A stretch of DNA of 64,000 nucleotides. Origin: Nageia nagi. Lineage: Eukaryota > Pinophyta. The DNA is taken from the NCBI GenBank assembly GCA_050084985.1, contig JBITNC010000002.1, positions 29,574,001 through 29,638,000 of the forward strand. Direction: 5' to 3'. Below are positions 11,678-23,430 of the stretch, piece by piece; position 1 is the first letter of the stretch; each line of letters begins with the position of its first letter. Below the pieces are notes generated by a model, which was given only the letters and a program-made list of their open reading frames with translations, did not search any database and was not told the origin of the DNA. A program made the position numbers and the translations under genes.

Positions 11678-13542
11678 CTTGGATGCAATGAAAGCTCAGA
11701 ACATCAATATCTTGGGTAGTGTTCAATTCGATCAAATACAAGTTCTGAGCATCCTAGCTCAAGCCCTTAGGTCAAACAAGTTCAGTAAATCATAGCTCAA
11801 GGCTCTGATCGAGGATAATACTGGAGACTTGGGACAGATTCTTGGGGGATGAAAATTGCATGGTAACCCTTTTTTGGCATAGATGGCAGCGTCCCCTTCT
11901 CGGCCAATACACGACGCAGGGCATAGGATGGCGGTGCCTTACGCCCGTCCCCAACAGCCAGGCATAAGTTGGAATACAAGCAAAACTAATTAAAATTGGC
12001 CCGGTGTGGATTAAATGAAATAGGAATAGGACGCACAGCTTTTTGCTGGGAAGGTCAAAGATTGGGCCAAAAGGGTGCTGACAATTCAGTCAATCAAGAT
12101 TCTGAGGACAGTGGGTCTCACACCGGTCTTCCACTTTTTCCGTAACCACAAACTAAGCGTTCAAAAGGGTGCCAGAAAAAACCCGATTATAAAAACATAA
12201 GACTATTGAGTATTGACTATAAATATAGCTGGCTTCAAGCCATCTGGAGACTGGAACCCCAATTCTGAGGTCTCTGTGGGCCAAATGGAGTTAATGGCTT
12301 TCAAATCGGGATTCCGTTTCTGTTCGTCACATCAACTAAAACCCCCAAATGGGTTGCCGGATCACCAATAAGTATTTGATTTAATGCCCCAATGACCTCC
12401 AAATCGCGATTAATGTATCTTAAAATCCTAATCCCGATTTGCATGCTTTGTTTCCCTCCGTGTCGGTACGCCATTTTCACCTTTGGCAGTTGTGGCCCTT
12501 GCGGGTTTTTCATCTCTTTACTGCAACCGCGCAAATGGCTAAAGGGTAACAGAAAAATCGCAGATTTGAGTGATTTTATGGACCGTCGGCTGACATTTGA
12601 CAGCATTAGGGTTTTACGCTTAGCTAAACCTCCCATCTCTAGATTAATAAAGTCAAGCATTGAACACTATACGACAAGAGAGCATGCGATTCGAACTGGG
12701 AAGTGGAACACTAATATAATTTTTTCCCGTTCAATACAGTTTTTCTCGACGCAGTTGGCGGCGCCGTCGACAATGTCAATTTAATTATATTGAAATTTGG
12801 GGCTACTGAACTTTTGAAGTGTCATTGTCTCGTATTGTCAATGTGTCGCCAGTTTGTGCAGTAAAAAGATTTAGAGATCAATTGGGGCGGCAACCCTATT
12901 CAATCCCTATCGTCCAGCTGCGTATATCCGTAGTTACATACTTATTACTGAGTCCTGAGACATGACTCTGTTGTGCTAAGTGGCAGAAGTACTGAGGAGA
13001 CAATTGGGTAGGTGTTATGTGGTCATTTTTGATGGTTCGTGTACTGCTCCAGAGGGTCCATGCGGCAGTGAACGTACTGGGGTTCGAACTCTTCACCTAG
13101 CTCGAGACGGTAATTGGCTCGAAAGCTTCTTGCCAAATTGTGCTTAAGAAACAAAAAGTGTAAAATTGATTTTGCTATTTAGAGAATGTAAAATAATCTA
13201 AAGTGTTTAAAATATAGAGATTCATTCGTATTTTAAGTTAATGTGGTAACATTTTCTTAATGATTAAGAAAACAACGATTTTACAAGTGAGAAAACATAT
13301 TAAGTTGTCATGTGTAGGATGACATGTAAATTTTTTATTAATAAATTAAATATATTAAAAGTTTATTATATTAAAATAAAAAAATTTACAATAAAATGAG
13401 TTTGCAGGTGGTAGAGAGCATACTTCAACAAGATACCATTCAATCTTAATCATGGATTAAGTAAATCCTAACCACATCACCTTAAAAAAAAGTTAAGATA
13501 AAATAGTAATTGTCTTATTAAATATTGAAAAAATAAAATAGA
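11678..13542. other. Leader/promoter region of the ARM-repeat gene and flank
   Basis: Composition is more GC-rich than the surroundings up to about 13.1 kb, as expected near a gene start. A 60-codon open frame at 11979-11797 (minus) ends 119 bases before the gene's ATG and could be an upstream ORF if the transcript starts beyond it. TATA-like strings occur near 12193 and 12217 but neither is compelling in the right orientation. 13140-13540 is AT-rich with nothing recognisable. Confidence 0.4.
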
Positions 13543-14038
13543 TCAAGAATTGATCTCGTAAGGAGAGTCCGTGGGGGGGAATATCAGCAGCGACCATGTG
13601 ATTCCATTCATTAAATGGCAGAGGGCGAAGGTCTCAACCATCATTAGTCCTAGGTGGGCTAGCTTCTTTATCACCCCATCTTGTAGCATGTTGTGGAGAT
13701 GGAGGTTGAGACCACCCTTGTTGGACAGTTGGTATGGAGGGTGGCAATGCATTCCAGCCTAGAGCATGAGCATTTGGAGGCTACATGTCCCACCCCATAA
13801 GAGTTTAGGAAGAGCTAGCCTTAGAATCTTGAAAACACTTCCAAGGAGGGGAAGAATGGACTTAATTATGAACATCACGTTGTGATCGCGAACACAATAA
13901 GGGACCTTGACGTGAGCGAGTGATCTTGAGAGGACTAGGAGGCAATCTGCTGATAGTACACAAAGCATTACCCCAATACTCTAGTAGGTTGTGGAGATGG
14001 GAAAGCTCGAGCTTCAACTTTTGAGCTTGGTTGATAAT

Positions 14039-14884
14039 CTACACCCACGTGTAAAGAAATACCTTGATCTTGTCAGATAGAGCAAACTCAACTGTAGAAA
14101 CAACTTCTTGAAAAATCACTTTGTTTCTAGTTTTCCAAATATAAAACAAAAAGTGGAACGAAGAAGTTTCCACACAGTTCTCAAAGGAAGGGTGAGGATA
14201 AAAGAATCCTCGAGTAAAGCATGCTGCCTGAAAATGGTAGAGGCATGTAAGGAGCAAAAAAGAAGCTACCCACTTCAAGGCATTGATAGCTCTTGGATAA
14301 GACCTAAACACATGCATAATGGACTTAGGTTCATTACAAAAAGCACACCTAGGATCTGGGACTCCAAGATACTTAAGGCGAGAACTAAGGGAGACTTTGA
14401 TTGAGTAAACTCCAGATAAAAAAATATTTTTTTGGCTCATGGCATGAAGCCCATGTAGCTTTGAAGCATTGCTTCCACCTAGTATGCTAGGAAACCAGAT
14501 CCCATCTCTTATTAAGTTGTGGCACCATGGGTAACACTGGCATAAGCCAGTTGTAGCCCAAGGTTGCTCTATAATTAAGTAAGGGGCTTCGAGATACCAT
14601 CCCCAATGTTTCCACCAAGGTTTCTGAGAGTTGATACCAATCTTATGCAAAATCAAAAAAGGTGTTAGCTCAATAACGGTCCTAGGGAATCCAACTCCTT
14701 GAGTGCTTACCAAAATTTTTTGCAATAGTAATAATGCCTCATTGAAAAACTTGTAGGCATGCACCCATTGAACCTGGGCTAGGGGTACCATTAAGCTGAA
14801 AAGTGAAGACCACCAAATATTCAATTGATTAATAGAGAGCCCTTTATGAAATCTAAAACCCTTCCATTTAATCCAAGGCACCAT
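14039..14884 (-). pseudogene. LINE ORF2 C-terminal region with zf-RVT
   Basis: A 281-codon open stretch carries the zf-RVT type cysteine motif in DPRCAFCNEPKSIMHVF, followed by FYIWKTRNKVIFQE, the usual tail of plant L1 ORF2. The usual final histidine/cysteine pattern is altered (HVFRSYPRA in place of HLF..C). Further C-terminal remnants (GGLNLHLHNMLQ) continue in broken frames to 13543. Confidence 0.85.
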
Positions 14885-14890
14885 TTGTTG

Positions 14891-15276
14891 CTAAGCCTTC
14901 CAAATGCTTCGAATAACAAAGGAGCCTAGAATTTTGATAAAGATAGGAGCCATAATCAAAGAAGGAAAATCTAACCCCTTCCAAGTTTTTCTGTTAAGAG
15001 GCAGGCCCATATATATAACATTTCTAATGAGGACTTTCCAAGCTTCAAGTCCTCTTAGAGCTCTAATAATCCACTTAGCATAGAGAGCCATGCCTTGGCA
15101 CTTGCAATCAAAAAGGCCCATGCCCCCAGAGTCTCGAGGAAGGCAATATGTTTTCCAAGCCACTCTATGGAACCCCTTCTCATCTGCTTTGCTATTTTAG
15201 AGGAAATCTCAAAGAAGCTTTTCCAATTTATTATAGCAGGCTTGTAAAGGTACCCAAAAAGATGAATGGTACACAT
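14891..15276 (-). pseudogene. LINE ORF2 thumb/linker fragment
   Basis: Two overlapping frames carry LPRDSGGMGLFDCKCQGMAL and downstream ALYAKWIIRAL, the tryptophan- and glycine-rich stretch that follows the RT domain in plant L1 ORF2 proteins (typically PK..GGLGL...N.ALLAKW). A frameshift near 15150 splits it between frames. Confidence 0.8.
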
Positions 15277-15772
15277 GGGTGGATGTAAAAACCTTATAGC
15301 AAAGTTGAAATTTGCCTGCTAATGAGAGCTTTTTAAAGTTCCAATATTCTAACTTTTTTTCCACTTTAGCAATCACATAGTTCCAGAGCTAGGGTGGTGA
15401 TGCCTGAAATGTAAAGGGGATTCCTAAAAACTTAAAAACTTCCCCAAGTTGAATCTAATTCCACTAATAATTGGCTAACCAAGCTAGCACATCCAGAGGG
15501 GATTGCCTGTAGCAAAAGGTTTTCACCCATTAAATGCTAGATCCAAAAGCTTGGCAAAACATGTCTAAGCATTCTACTATGTTAAATATGGACTATTCAT
15601 CCTCATGGATGATTAAAAAATAATCACCTGCAAAGTGTCCATTAACAAGTTGACCTTGATTCCTAGGAAGCATGATCCCATAGATTTTTCCTTCACTGGA
15701 ATGCTTGGCAAGTAGATATCCAAAAGCTTTTGCAGCTAGCACATAAAGAGACTGGGCTAATAGATAATCTTG

Positions 15773-16130
15773 TCACACATAGCGATGAAACCTTATAGCT
15801 TTAGTTTGCATATTGTTCAAAGAAAGAATAACAAAAGCATCATTAAATAACATATTCAAAGTGGTCACAAATTTAGGGCCAAACCCTAAAGCTTCCAACA
15901 TGGAAAGAATGAAGACCCATTCTATCCTATCATAAGCTTTTTCAAAATCAAGCTTCACAAAGAGAGCTCGTTGGTTGGTTGATCGAGCTCGAATCCATTC
16001 CTTCCCAAATGGCTATAACATTATCCAAGATGTAGCAATTCTGAATGAATCCAATTTTCTCAAGATGAACAATGATAGAAAGGATAGGTCTAAGACGTAA
16101 TCAGCCTCCAATTCATGATGAGCTCTAGGT
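15773..16130 (-). pseudogene. LINE reverse transcriptase core fragment
   Basis: The frame at 15958-15773 contains KLDFEKAYDRIEW, the motif holding the first catalytic aspartate of L1-type reverse transcriptases, followed by a region ending in NNMQTKAIRFHR. Further upstream on minus, in other frames, phrases such as EKIGFIQNCYILDNVIAIWE-like pieces mark the preceding RT segment. Stops and frame changes show it is dead. The downstream YADD-type segment is interrupted around 15600-15750. Confidence 0.85.
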
Positions 16131-16146
16131 CACCCTACTTTAGAAT

Positions 16147-16623
16147 TGTTGGAATGTATAATGCATTATTGTAAATAGATGTATTAAAGCTTATATGTAA
16201 ATTCAGTAATACTTAAAGGTATTTTTTGATACCTTAAGTATTTTAGTGAATATAATAATGTAACTTGTCCTACACTCCAAGTCATGAGCATGCCCCTTAG
16301 GTCAAAGGTGTGCATGTCATGCTTAGATCATCCAAGGAGGGATTTTGACCTATAAATAGAAGGCTCCCTCCTTATAATGATATACCAATTGTGGAGTAAG
16401 GATATTCTATAGGATAGAAGTGTAGGAGTTGAGATTAGGAGAATTGTAAGAGAGTTGTATTTGTGAGAGAAGTAAAGATCTAGTTAGTGGATGTACTTCT
16501 AGTTGGAGGAACCACTTTACATCTTGTGTTGTGAGATTGCTTAGTGTATTTGTTGAATGTAATTGTGAGCTTTCATATGATCTTGGTAGTTTAAGAATTA
16601 TCTTGTTAGTGTTAGTTCTTTCA
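16147..16623 (+). repeat. 5' LTR of the 16147 element
   Basis: 477 bp from TGTTGG to TTCTTTCA. It holds the palindrome at 16208-16242, a CCTATAAATAGAAGG box at about 16350, and the GTGGATGTACT ... GGAACCACT block at about 16478-16512, in the same order as in elements B-E. Confidence 0.75.
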
Positions 16624-16626
16624 AAT

Positions 16627-16638
16627 TGGTATCAAAGC
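16627..16638 (+). promoter_or_regulatory. tRNA-iMet primer binding site
   Basis: TGGTATCAAAGC, one mismatch from the usual TGGTATCAGAGC, three bases after the LTR end. Confidence 0.75.
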
Positions 16639-17067
16639 AACTTGAAGGCCCCTCTTCACATCCTTGGAGTTGAGGCTCCACATCTTCATCTTGGAGGTCC
16701 TCATTCTTTATCCTTCACTCCATTAAGAGGTAAAATTGGTTCAAGGTATAATCCTTTTATCTCCTTTTGTGAGGTAAAATATTTGAGGTATAATTTCTGC
16801 TTGATCTCTTTTACTTAAGCCATTTTGGCGATTCCTTCTATTTTAAACTATTTTTTTTGCAATTTTTTTTTAAACCTTGAGTTTTTGATTAAGCTTTAAT
16901 TTTCTTATACATAAGTTTCTTTATTAAGCTATTTGTAATTAATCTTGTATAGTGGTTAAACAAAAGAGGCTTATGGGTATAAGAATAGCTTAAATATTAC
17001 AAAGGAGTTTTAGTGCTTTCATATTTGGGTTAGTACTAAATTCCTCCAGGTTGTCATTATTTTAAGA

Positions 17068-17069
<2 letters not shown>

Positions 17070-17120
<51 letters not shown>

Positions 17121-17129
17121 ATATATATA
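17070..17129. repeat. (TA)n microsatellite
   Basis: About 60 bases of TA dinucleotides with one phase break near 17110. Confidence 0.95.
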
Positions 17130-18628
17130 ACCATATGTTATGTAGCTATATTTTTGCTCAAAAGAAAGTGTTGTATCTAATACAATATATGATTATGCAA
17201 TTGGGTTAATATATCTTAAAAAAAACTTTCGGCCAACTAGGGCATCTCACATGCTAGATTTCCCCTTGCTTTGACTCCCTACCACCATAACTTGTGGAAA
17301 TTGGAATGCAATTTGGTCACCAAGATGCACAAATATGTCTTGAAGTTTATTTACTCTAGGGATTCGGGATTTCTCAAGACTCGTATAGTTGCTCAAACCA
17401 ATATCCCCTACCATTTATGTGTCATAAGTTTGAATACGAGAATAATGAGCTGGTCGATTACCTAAGACCTTGATGAATCAACCACCAAGGGAGATCGAAT
17501 TTCATGAGAATAATGTATGATCGGATATGTAATATGATGTTATGTGGTGGTGTACCATGTTCCGTGGGGCAGTTTATGATCCAAGCTTGCATGCGTTCAT
17601 TAGGTGGGGCAGTTTTATGATTTGCAAGATGTCCAATATTTTTTTATTGTTCACTTCCTTCTGCCAACCCTCGTACTCCTTGCCTACCCTCCTCTATCAT
17701 GCCATCTTTCACTCCCCAAATCCCATCTAGGCACTTTCCACCTTTGGCTTAACTTTCAACTCCATTTTTGTTCAAATCTAATTTTTCTTTTGCTTGGATA
17801 TCTCTTTCCCAACTCGCCTTCCCCCTTGGATTCAAGAGGAGATTGTAATGTTCTCCTTTATCTGCCCTCCCATGTTGCATAACCTTAGGTAGATCAATTG
17901 ATATCTAAGGTTAGGTGGAGGACTTCAAGCATTGGTAGGATTATGTATTCCCAACTAATTGAATGAATGCCAAGGGACATCAGGTTGGGCTTTGTGGTGT
18001 TGGCAAAGTGCAACGTATCGACCTAGTACATATATTTTGACATCATTGAACTATTACATTTCTCAAATTTGGAAAATATCCTCGCCTATACCTATCACTC
18101 AAACACTATTTTCAACATACAATTTACAGCTTGGTTTGGATGGCTAAATATGTTCCAACCGTCCATCCACCATTTACAAATGCCCCTTTGATGAACTTCT
18201 AAAAAAATAAAACCAAATTGATTCAATAGTATATGATCCTTTTGGCACTTGCTCTAACATGACTGAATACTTGCTAATTTTGTCACCTATTGCTATCCAC
18301 TGCTACCAAGTTGTTCCCTCCAAACTTTTGGTTTTCAACGGACATACACTTCATGTCCTCTTTTTCCATCTTGCCTACCAGTTCTTATTTTTATTTTTCA
18401 AAACCACCTACCTCTTGTTCTATTTTTCAACATTGCCTTTTGTTTTTCATTTTTTTTCCCCACCTAATTCTTTTTAAGGGCTCTTGTGTTTTTACATCAA
18501 AAGGGGGCAAGAAGTGAGTATTTGATTGAATGTATTTGACTTAGTATTAGCCTTTATTCGTCTAGGTGTTTCTTATTACCCTCTACTCACTTTTTTTTTT
18601 ATTAGGAAGTATTTTACTTAATGCATTA

Positions 18629-18885
18629 AGGGGGAGTATTTTATTTAAATGCTTAGATCCTCCTAACAAGGGGAGTATTTTATTTAAATGCTTAGATCCT
18701 CCTAACAAGTATTTTACTTAAAAGTTTATTTTTTGATGCTAAAAGCTTAAGGACTTAAAATTTAACTTAAATATTTTAAGTCAACAATGCATGCTTTACT
18801 TAAAAGTTTATTTTTTGATGCTAAAAGATTAAGGACTTAAAATTTAAATTAAATATTTTTGAGTCAACAATGCATGCTTAAGACT
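18629..18885. repeat. Two adjacent tandem duplications
   Basis: A unit of about 40 bp (GGGGAGTATTTTATTTAAAT then GCTTAGATCCTCCTAAC) is present twice at 18629-18708. A unit of about 84 bp (ACTTAAAAGTTTATTTTTTG and onward through GACTTAAAATTTAA to CAACAATGCATGC) is present twice at about 18713-18885. Confidence 0.85.
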
Positions 18886-19099
18886 TAATTTTTTTTAAAG
18901 ATTCGTGCTTATGAATTACAAATGCATGATTATGCTTCTTAAATTCTAGTTCTTATGAAAAAATAATGCATGCTTTATTTTTGATTGATGCATACTTCTT
19001 TAAGTTAATGATGCATACTTATACTTATGGGATTGATGCATGCTCTTATACAAAGTTAATGGAATAAACTTTTGCAAAATAAGAGATGATGTAACAATG

Positions 19100-22000
19100 T
19101 TCTTTAGAGGTTGGTGAACAAAACCCATTGAACACTTAGGTTTCAAGTTATTGAATGAATGATGTTTTTACTTATGCTCTTTTATTTCATATTTCGCATT
19201 TTGATTTATTTGCTTATGCAAATAAAAATGCAAACATTGATATGAGCAACCCCTTAAAATGAACACATCCACGTGTACTTTCTACAACATGACTTGTTTG
19301 GAGAGCCATGAGGTGAGGACAGGTGTATTGGAGCCTTTAAGTTTGATGATCCAAGTGGTGAAAAGTTTGTACTGCTTAATTACCTCTAAGTATTTTGTTG
19401 GTCTAGATTTAACTCCAATAGGTGGATAGGTATGTGTGTAGTGATACCACATATCTGCATGTCCATTCAAGGATTATCCTGATAACATAGGAGGATAACT
19501 TGAAACCTAATAAAGATTAATAATTTGGTCAATCCAATAAATATTGAAACCTTAAAAAATAGCTCATACTTATCTTTATGAGAGTATATTGCTACCCAAA
19601 AGGAATTGGTAGGAATTGGGCTCCTCTTATGTGGGCATCCAAGTGAAGGCCTAATTTTTTAAACAAGATAAGAAGCCTCAACAATATCACTCTATATTCA
19701 ATGGTGTTCTTTTTTATGCTATGCTATGGTGATTTGTTCTATAAGCATGAGGGTTCGGTCATCCTTATTTACTAGCATTATTTTGTTTTATGTGCATCAT
19801 TGTTTATAATGTCTTTAAATTAAAATTATTATATTTGTAGCTTATCTTGAGAACTTGGAACTTTATCTAATAAATAATTTAATATAAGATAAAAACAAAA
19901 TAATATTACTAAAAAAGTTCCATTCATATGCCTAAGTGGATAGCCAAATTAGGTAGAATTATGATGGAGAGAGTTAGAGTTAGAACTTTCAGGATCTGTG
20001 ATAGGAGAACTAAGTATATGGAATAACACATCACGAGTAATTAGGGTAAAATGACATTTGATATTGAAAAATAGGTAATACACCTATTAATCCACTTCTC
20101 ACATTAGTCATGACATATAAGTGGACTCTCAATGAAGATCTCATCACCATATATAAACATAACAGTATATGGGTGATAGTCCTCCTAAGGATGTAGCCTT
20201 GCAGAACCTACATAGTGTAGAAAATTGAAGACAAAAGGTGTCCACAAATAATAAAGAATGATCTTTCATGTCCAATTTGGATAAAAAACAAGTGTGAGTA
20301 TGAGATGCAACTGCTCGACATCATCTAAATGATGGATAAAGAAGATGGCCCATCGATGAAGACGTCGATCTCCTTGTATGCAAACTAGGTTTTATCGCAT
20401 AGCAGTTTGCAATGCAGTACAAGTACATTGTAAGACTTGACCTTGAATATGCCAATAAAGAATGTCTTGGGGAAGATTCACATATAGACCTTGGAAAATA
20501 GTCATATCCATGATGATTGATAAAGTGAGTTAGCTCTCTTTAAAGGTTTCATACACAAGTGAAAATGATGATGATCAATTAGAATATAATGAATTTATAG
20601 AATTCCAAACTAACTAGATCATCGATCATAAATAGGAACATTAAAATGGATCAACCATACAAGCACCATAACCAATGTGACCTTGTTCTTTATTTTATTA
20701 GAAAATATTTCTACTAACAAGCTCAAGTGGATGCTACATATGGCTTGATTAATGCTAGTCTAGTACATGGTCACTAGAATCCAAAGAATTAGCATCATCT
20801 TCAGATATGCTAAAGTTGATTGTGTCCAATCCCAAAAGATATTGATGTGAAAGAGGTGAAATGTGATAAGTAAATAAAAATTGATGGCATAAAATACGAT
20901 GTCCACTTCGCCAAGAAATGCAAAAAAAGTATGTGGATGACCATTGAAGCCCATGATGATAAACTGCCCATGCAATAGTAAGTGGTTCAAACTACTCCTA
21001 TGGATGTAGGCATGGCGATCCAATGTAGCATACAAATTGCAACATATAGCAATTGAATGGAGTATAAACCATTATACGCCATGTCCAATTAGGCCTACTA
21101 AGCAAATGAAATAATTGATGAACATGACCCTCATGATTGAGATGCAAAATCATGCAAATCCCATAATGATCATCTGAGTACAATTGTATAAATACTAGTC
21201 GTTGTTGCAATAAAACCTCAAACACAATCAAAGTATGAATTTTTAAAGTTGCATAAACACTATGATGCACTATGTTATCCTAAAAATTGCTTGGTAGGGC
21301 ATGAAATTGAGACACATCCATGACAGATAATAGCTCAAATTATAAATGCAAAGTGTTGAATGACAAGTGAGGGTCATTTATAACTATTTATAATGCATAT
21401 GATTTGATATATTCAAACTATAATAATTATAACAACTAAAGAAAAAGATTTACGATGATCAAATATCTCACCTACCACTCATTTAATTGAGTTAAATCAT
21501 ACGCATCATGTCATATCAAGATGATAATAAGGATAGTACCACTAAGCTGCATAATGACTAAGTCATCAATGTGCTATTTTCTCTCTCCTCTTGACTATTA
21601 AATTATGTAGTTTATTCATGAATGATAGGTTGAACGTCATGACTCCCATAGAGAATTTTATTGCACACATAGGAAATTCTTCTCTAAGTTCTGATATAGA
21701 AATAATCATATGGGCAGACTTAGAGAATGCCTACCTTCACCATGAACTAGCTCCAACAAAGGTTGATTTGGAGATAATATCCCAATGTTATGATATGCTA
21801 CAACAAAAGAAAGCTGTATGTATATAACATTACCATGAACTCTTGGTTGAGCATAATAAACTACTAGTTGAGAAAAATATGTGGCAATTACAAGCCAAAG
21901 AGATTGAGACACAACTTAGGTGCAATGCAAGCTATAACTGTTATGGAATGCAATAATTAAAGGAAAAGTGAAAGTAAAGGGTCTTCCAGTATAAGGCTAT

Positions 22001-22139
22001 CCTTCGACACTTTGGTATTCACATTCCAAAGGACATAACATCTCAACGTTTTGTGGGTCTTATCGAAGTTAACCCATAATCTCAATCATAACAATCAACC
22101 ACTTTGGTATGGAATGGATATTCCTACACCAAAACCATG
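19100..22139. other. Interior stretch without recognisable gene
   Basis: Open frames on both strands are under 95 codons and match no family I know. A plus-strand frame at 21591-21827 continuing in broken form to about 21950 has protein-like composition (LLVEHNKLLVEKNMWQLQAK) but no identifiable domain. Confidence 0.4.
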
Positions 22140-22215
22140 CATCTTTTATTCACTAAACCTCATTCTGAAGTAGGGTTGGTGACATATCCCTCTAAGAGGA
22201 GTATTGATTGAATTC
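22140..22215 (+). pseudogene. Remnant of Copia RNase H C-terminus
   Basis: The frame reads LFTKPHSEVGLVTYPSKR then a stop. This corresponds to the DLFTKPL...KLR...V end of Copia pol that element B keeps at 44360-44440. The following GAATTCTTATTGAATTC matches the sequence just after pol in B. It marks this element as derived from a Copia ancestor. Confidence 0.65.
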
Positions 22216-22429
22216 TTATTGAATTCTTGATTTGTTATTGTAATATGTATGCAAACTTTTCCAAATTCAAGCAAGTTCTTGATGAAACAATTGTAGCTCT
22301 GTTCATGTACATTTTATTGTTACTTCCATGTTGGGAAGGTGGATCAATTTTTGAATGGATTATGTTACATTACTAAATCCAAGTCTTTTTTGTTGATGGC
22401 ATTGTTACATGCATATTTCGATTGATTTT

Positions 22430-22725
22430 GTGCTGTATAGTGTTGATTTTGTTGCACACCTTCATGGTAAGTTCACTCTATGTGAGGAACTTGTTATACA
22501 ACTTGGCCACTCTCTAAATCCAAGTCTCTTTTATTGATGGTCTTATGCTATATCATGTTGATTTTGTTGTACACCTTTATGATAAGTTCGCTCTATGTGA
22601 GAAACTTGTTGTACAACTTGGCCTATCTTGCATTGTTCAATTATCCATATGTGAAGAACTCTTATGTGTCTTTTGGCACTGTTCAGTTATCCATATGTGA
22701 GGAACTCGTATGTGCATGCTATCTT
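22430..22725 (+). repeat. Repeated TGTGAGGAACT motifs in the 3' domain
   Basis: The phrase CTCTATGTGAGGAACTTGTTG and the related CAGTTATCCATATGTGAGGAA recur four or more times. The same phrases occur at 44540-44740 in B and, reversed, at 38520-38830 in C, so the array belongs to the common 3' untranslated domain of these elements. Confidence 0.75.
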
Positions 22726-22754
22726 TGTAATGATAATCAACAAATGTTTTATAT

Positions 22755-23430
22755 ACAGCAAGTGACTATAAGTATTGGCTTGGCATCTCCATGATGACTT
22801 ATAGTGCACCATAAATCCAAGTATCTTTTGTTAACTATAAGTATTGGCTTGGCATCTTCATGATGACTTCTAGTGCAACATAAATACAAGTATCTTTCAT
22901 TGACTATAAGTATTGGCTTGGCATCTCTGTGATGACTTATAGTGCAACATAAATCCATGTATCTTTTGTTGACTATAAGTATTGGCTTAGCATCTCCATG
23001 GTGACTTATAGTGTAACATAAATCCATGTATCTTTCATTGACTATAAGTATTGGCTTGGCATCTCCATGATGACTTATAGTGCAACATAAATCCAAATAT
23101 CTTTCATTGATTATAAGTATTGGCTTGGCATCTTCATGATGACTTATATTGGAACATAAATCCAGTATCTTTCGTTGATTATAAGTATTGGCTTAGCATC
23201 TCCATGATGACTTATAGTGCAACATAAATCTAAGTATCTTTCATTGACTATAAGTATTGGCTTGGCATCTCCGTGATGACTTATAGTGCAACATAAATCC
23301 AAGTATCTTTCGTTGACTATAAGTATTAGTTTGCATCTCTGTGATGACTTATAGTGCAACATAAATCAAAATATCTTTTGGTAACTATAAGCATTGGCTT
23401 GGCATCTTTGTGATGGCTTATAATGCACTC
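22755..23430. repeat. 69-bp minisatellite, about ten copies
   Basis: GGCATC-like anchors fall at 22782, 22851, 22920, 22989, 23058, 23127, 23195, 23264, 23332 and 23401: steps of 69 with three of 68 or 69. Each unit runs GACTTATAGTGCAACATAAA, TCCAAGTATCTTT, GACTATAAGTATTGGCTTGG. Single copies of the core occur in related elements (44790-44850, 49410-49450, 26820-26870 reversed, 38250 reversed), so the array is a local expansion of a shared segment. Confidence 0.95.

Larger units (their letters stand above)
13543..16146 (-). mobile_element. Truncated L1-type LINE (decayed)
   Basis: Minus-strand frames, broken by stops and frameshifts, read through a plant non-LTR ORF2 from the reverse transcriptase core to the C-terminus. 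No endonuclease or N-terminal part is present: the homology stops at about 16130, just before the LTR that begins at 16147. This suggests the LTR element inserted into the LINE and the 5' part was lost or lies elsewhere. No clear 3' poly-A or target duplication was found. Confidence 0.85.

Noticed and set aside
12301-12784. Overlapping frames of 119 (minus) and 130 (plus) codons upstream of the ARM gene
   Set aside because: No recognisable domain or protein-like conservation; probably chance frames in moderately GC-rich flank.
13078-13095. GGTTCGAACTC resembling a tRNA T-arm or SINE B box
   Set aside because: No matching acceptor stem, D-arm or anticodon arm at the right distance on either strand, and no A box upstream. 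A similar GATTCGAACTG at 12687 also stands alone.
22749-23362. Two minus-strand frames with a 23-residue repeat, as a possible repeat protein
   Set aside because: They arise from the 69-bp minisatellite, lack a plausible start context, and related elements carry only single non-coding copies.
22755-23430. Repeat array considered as CRISPR
   Set aside because: No unique spacers between repeats, no cas genes, and a plant transposon context.
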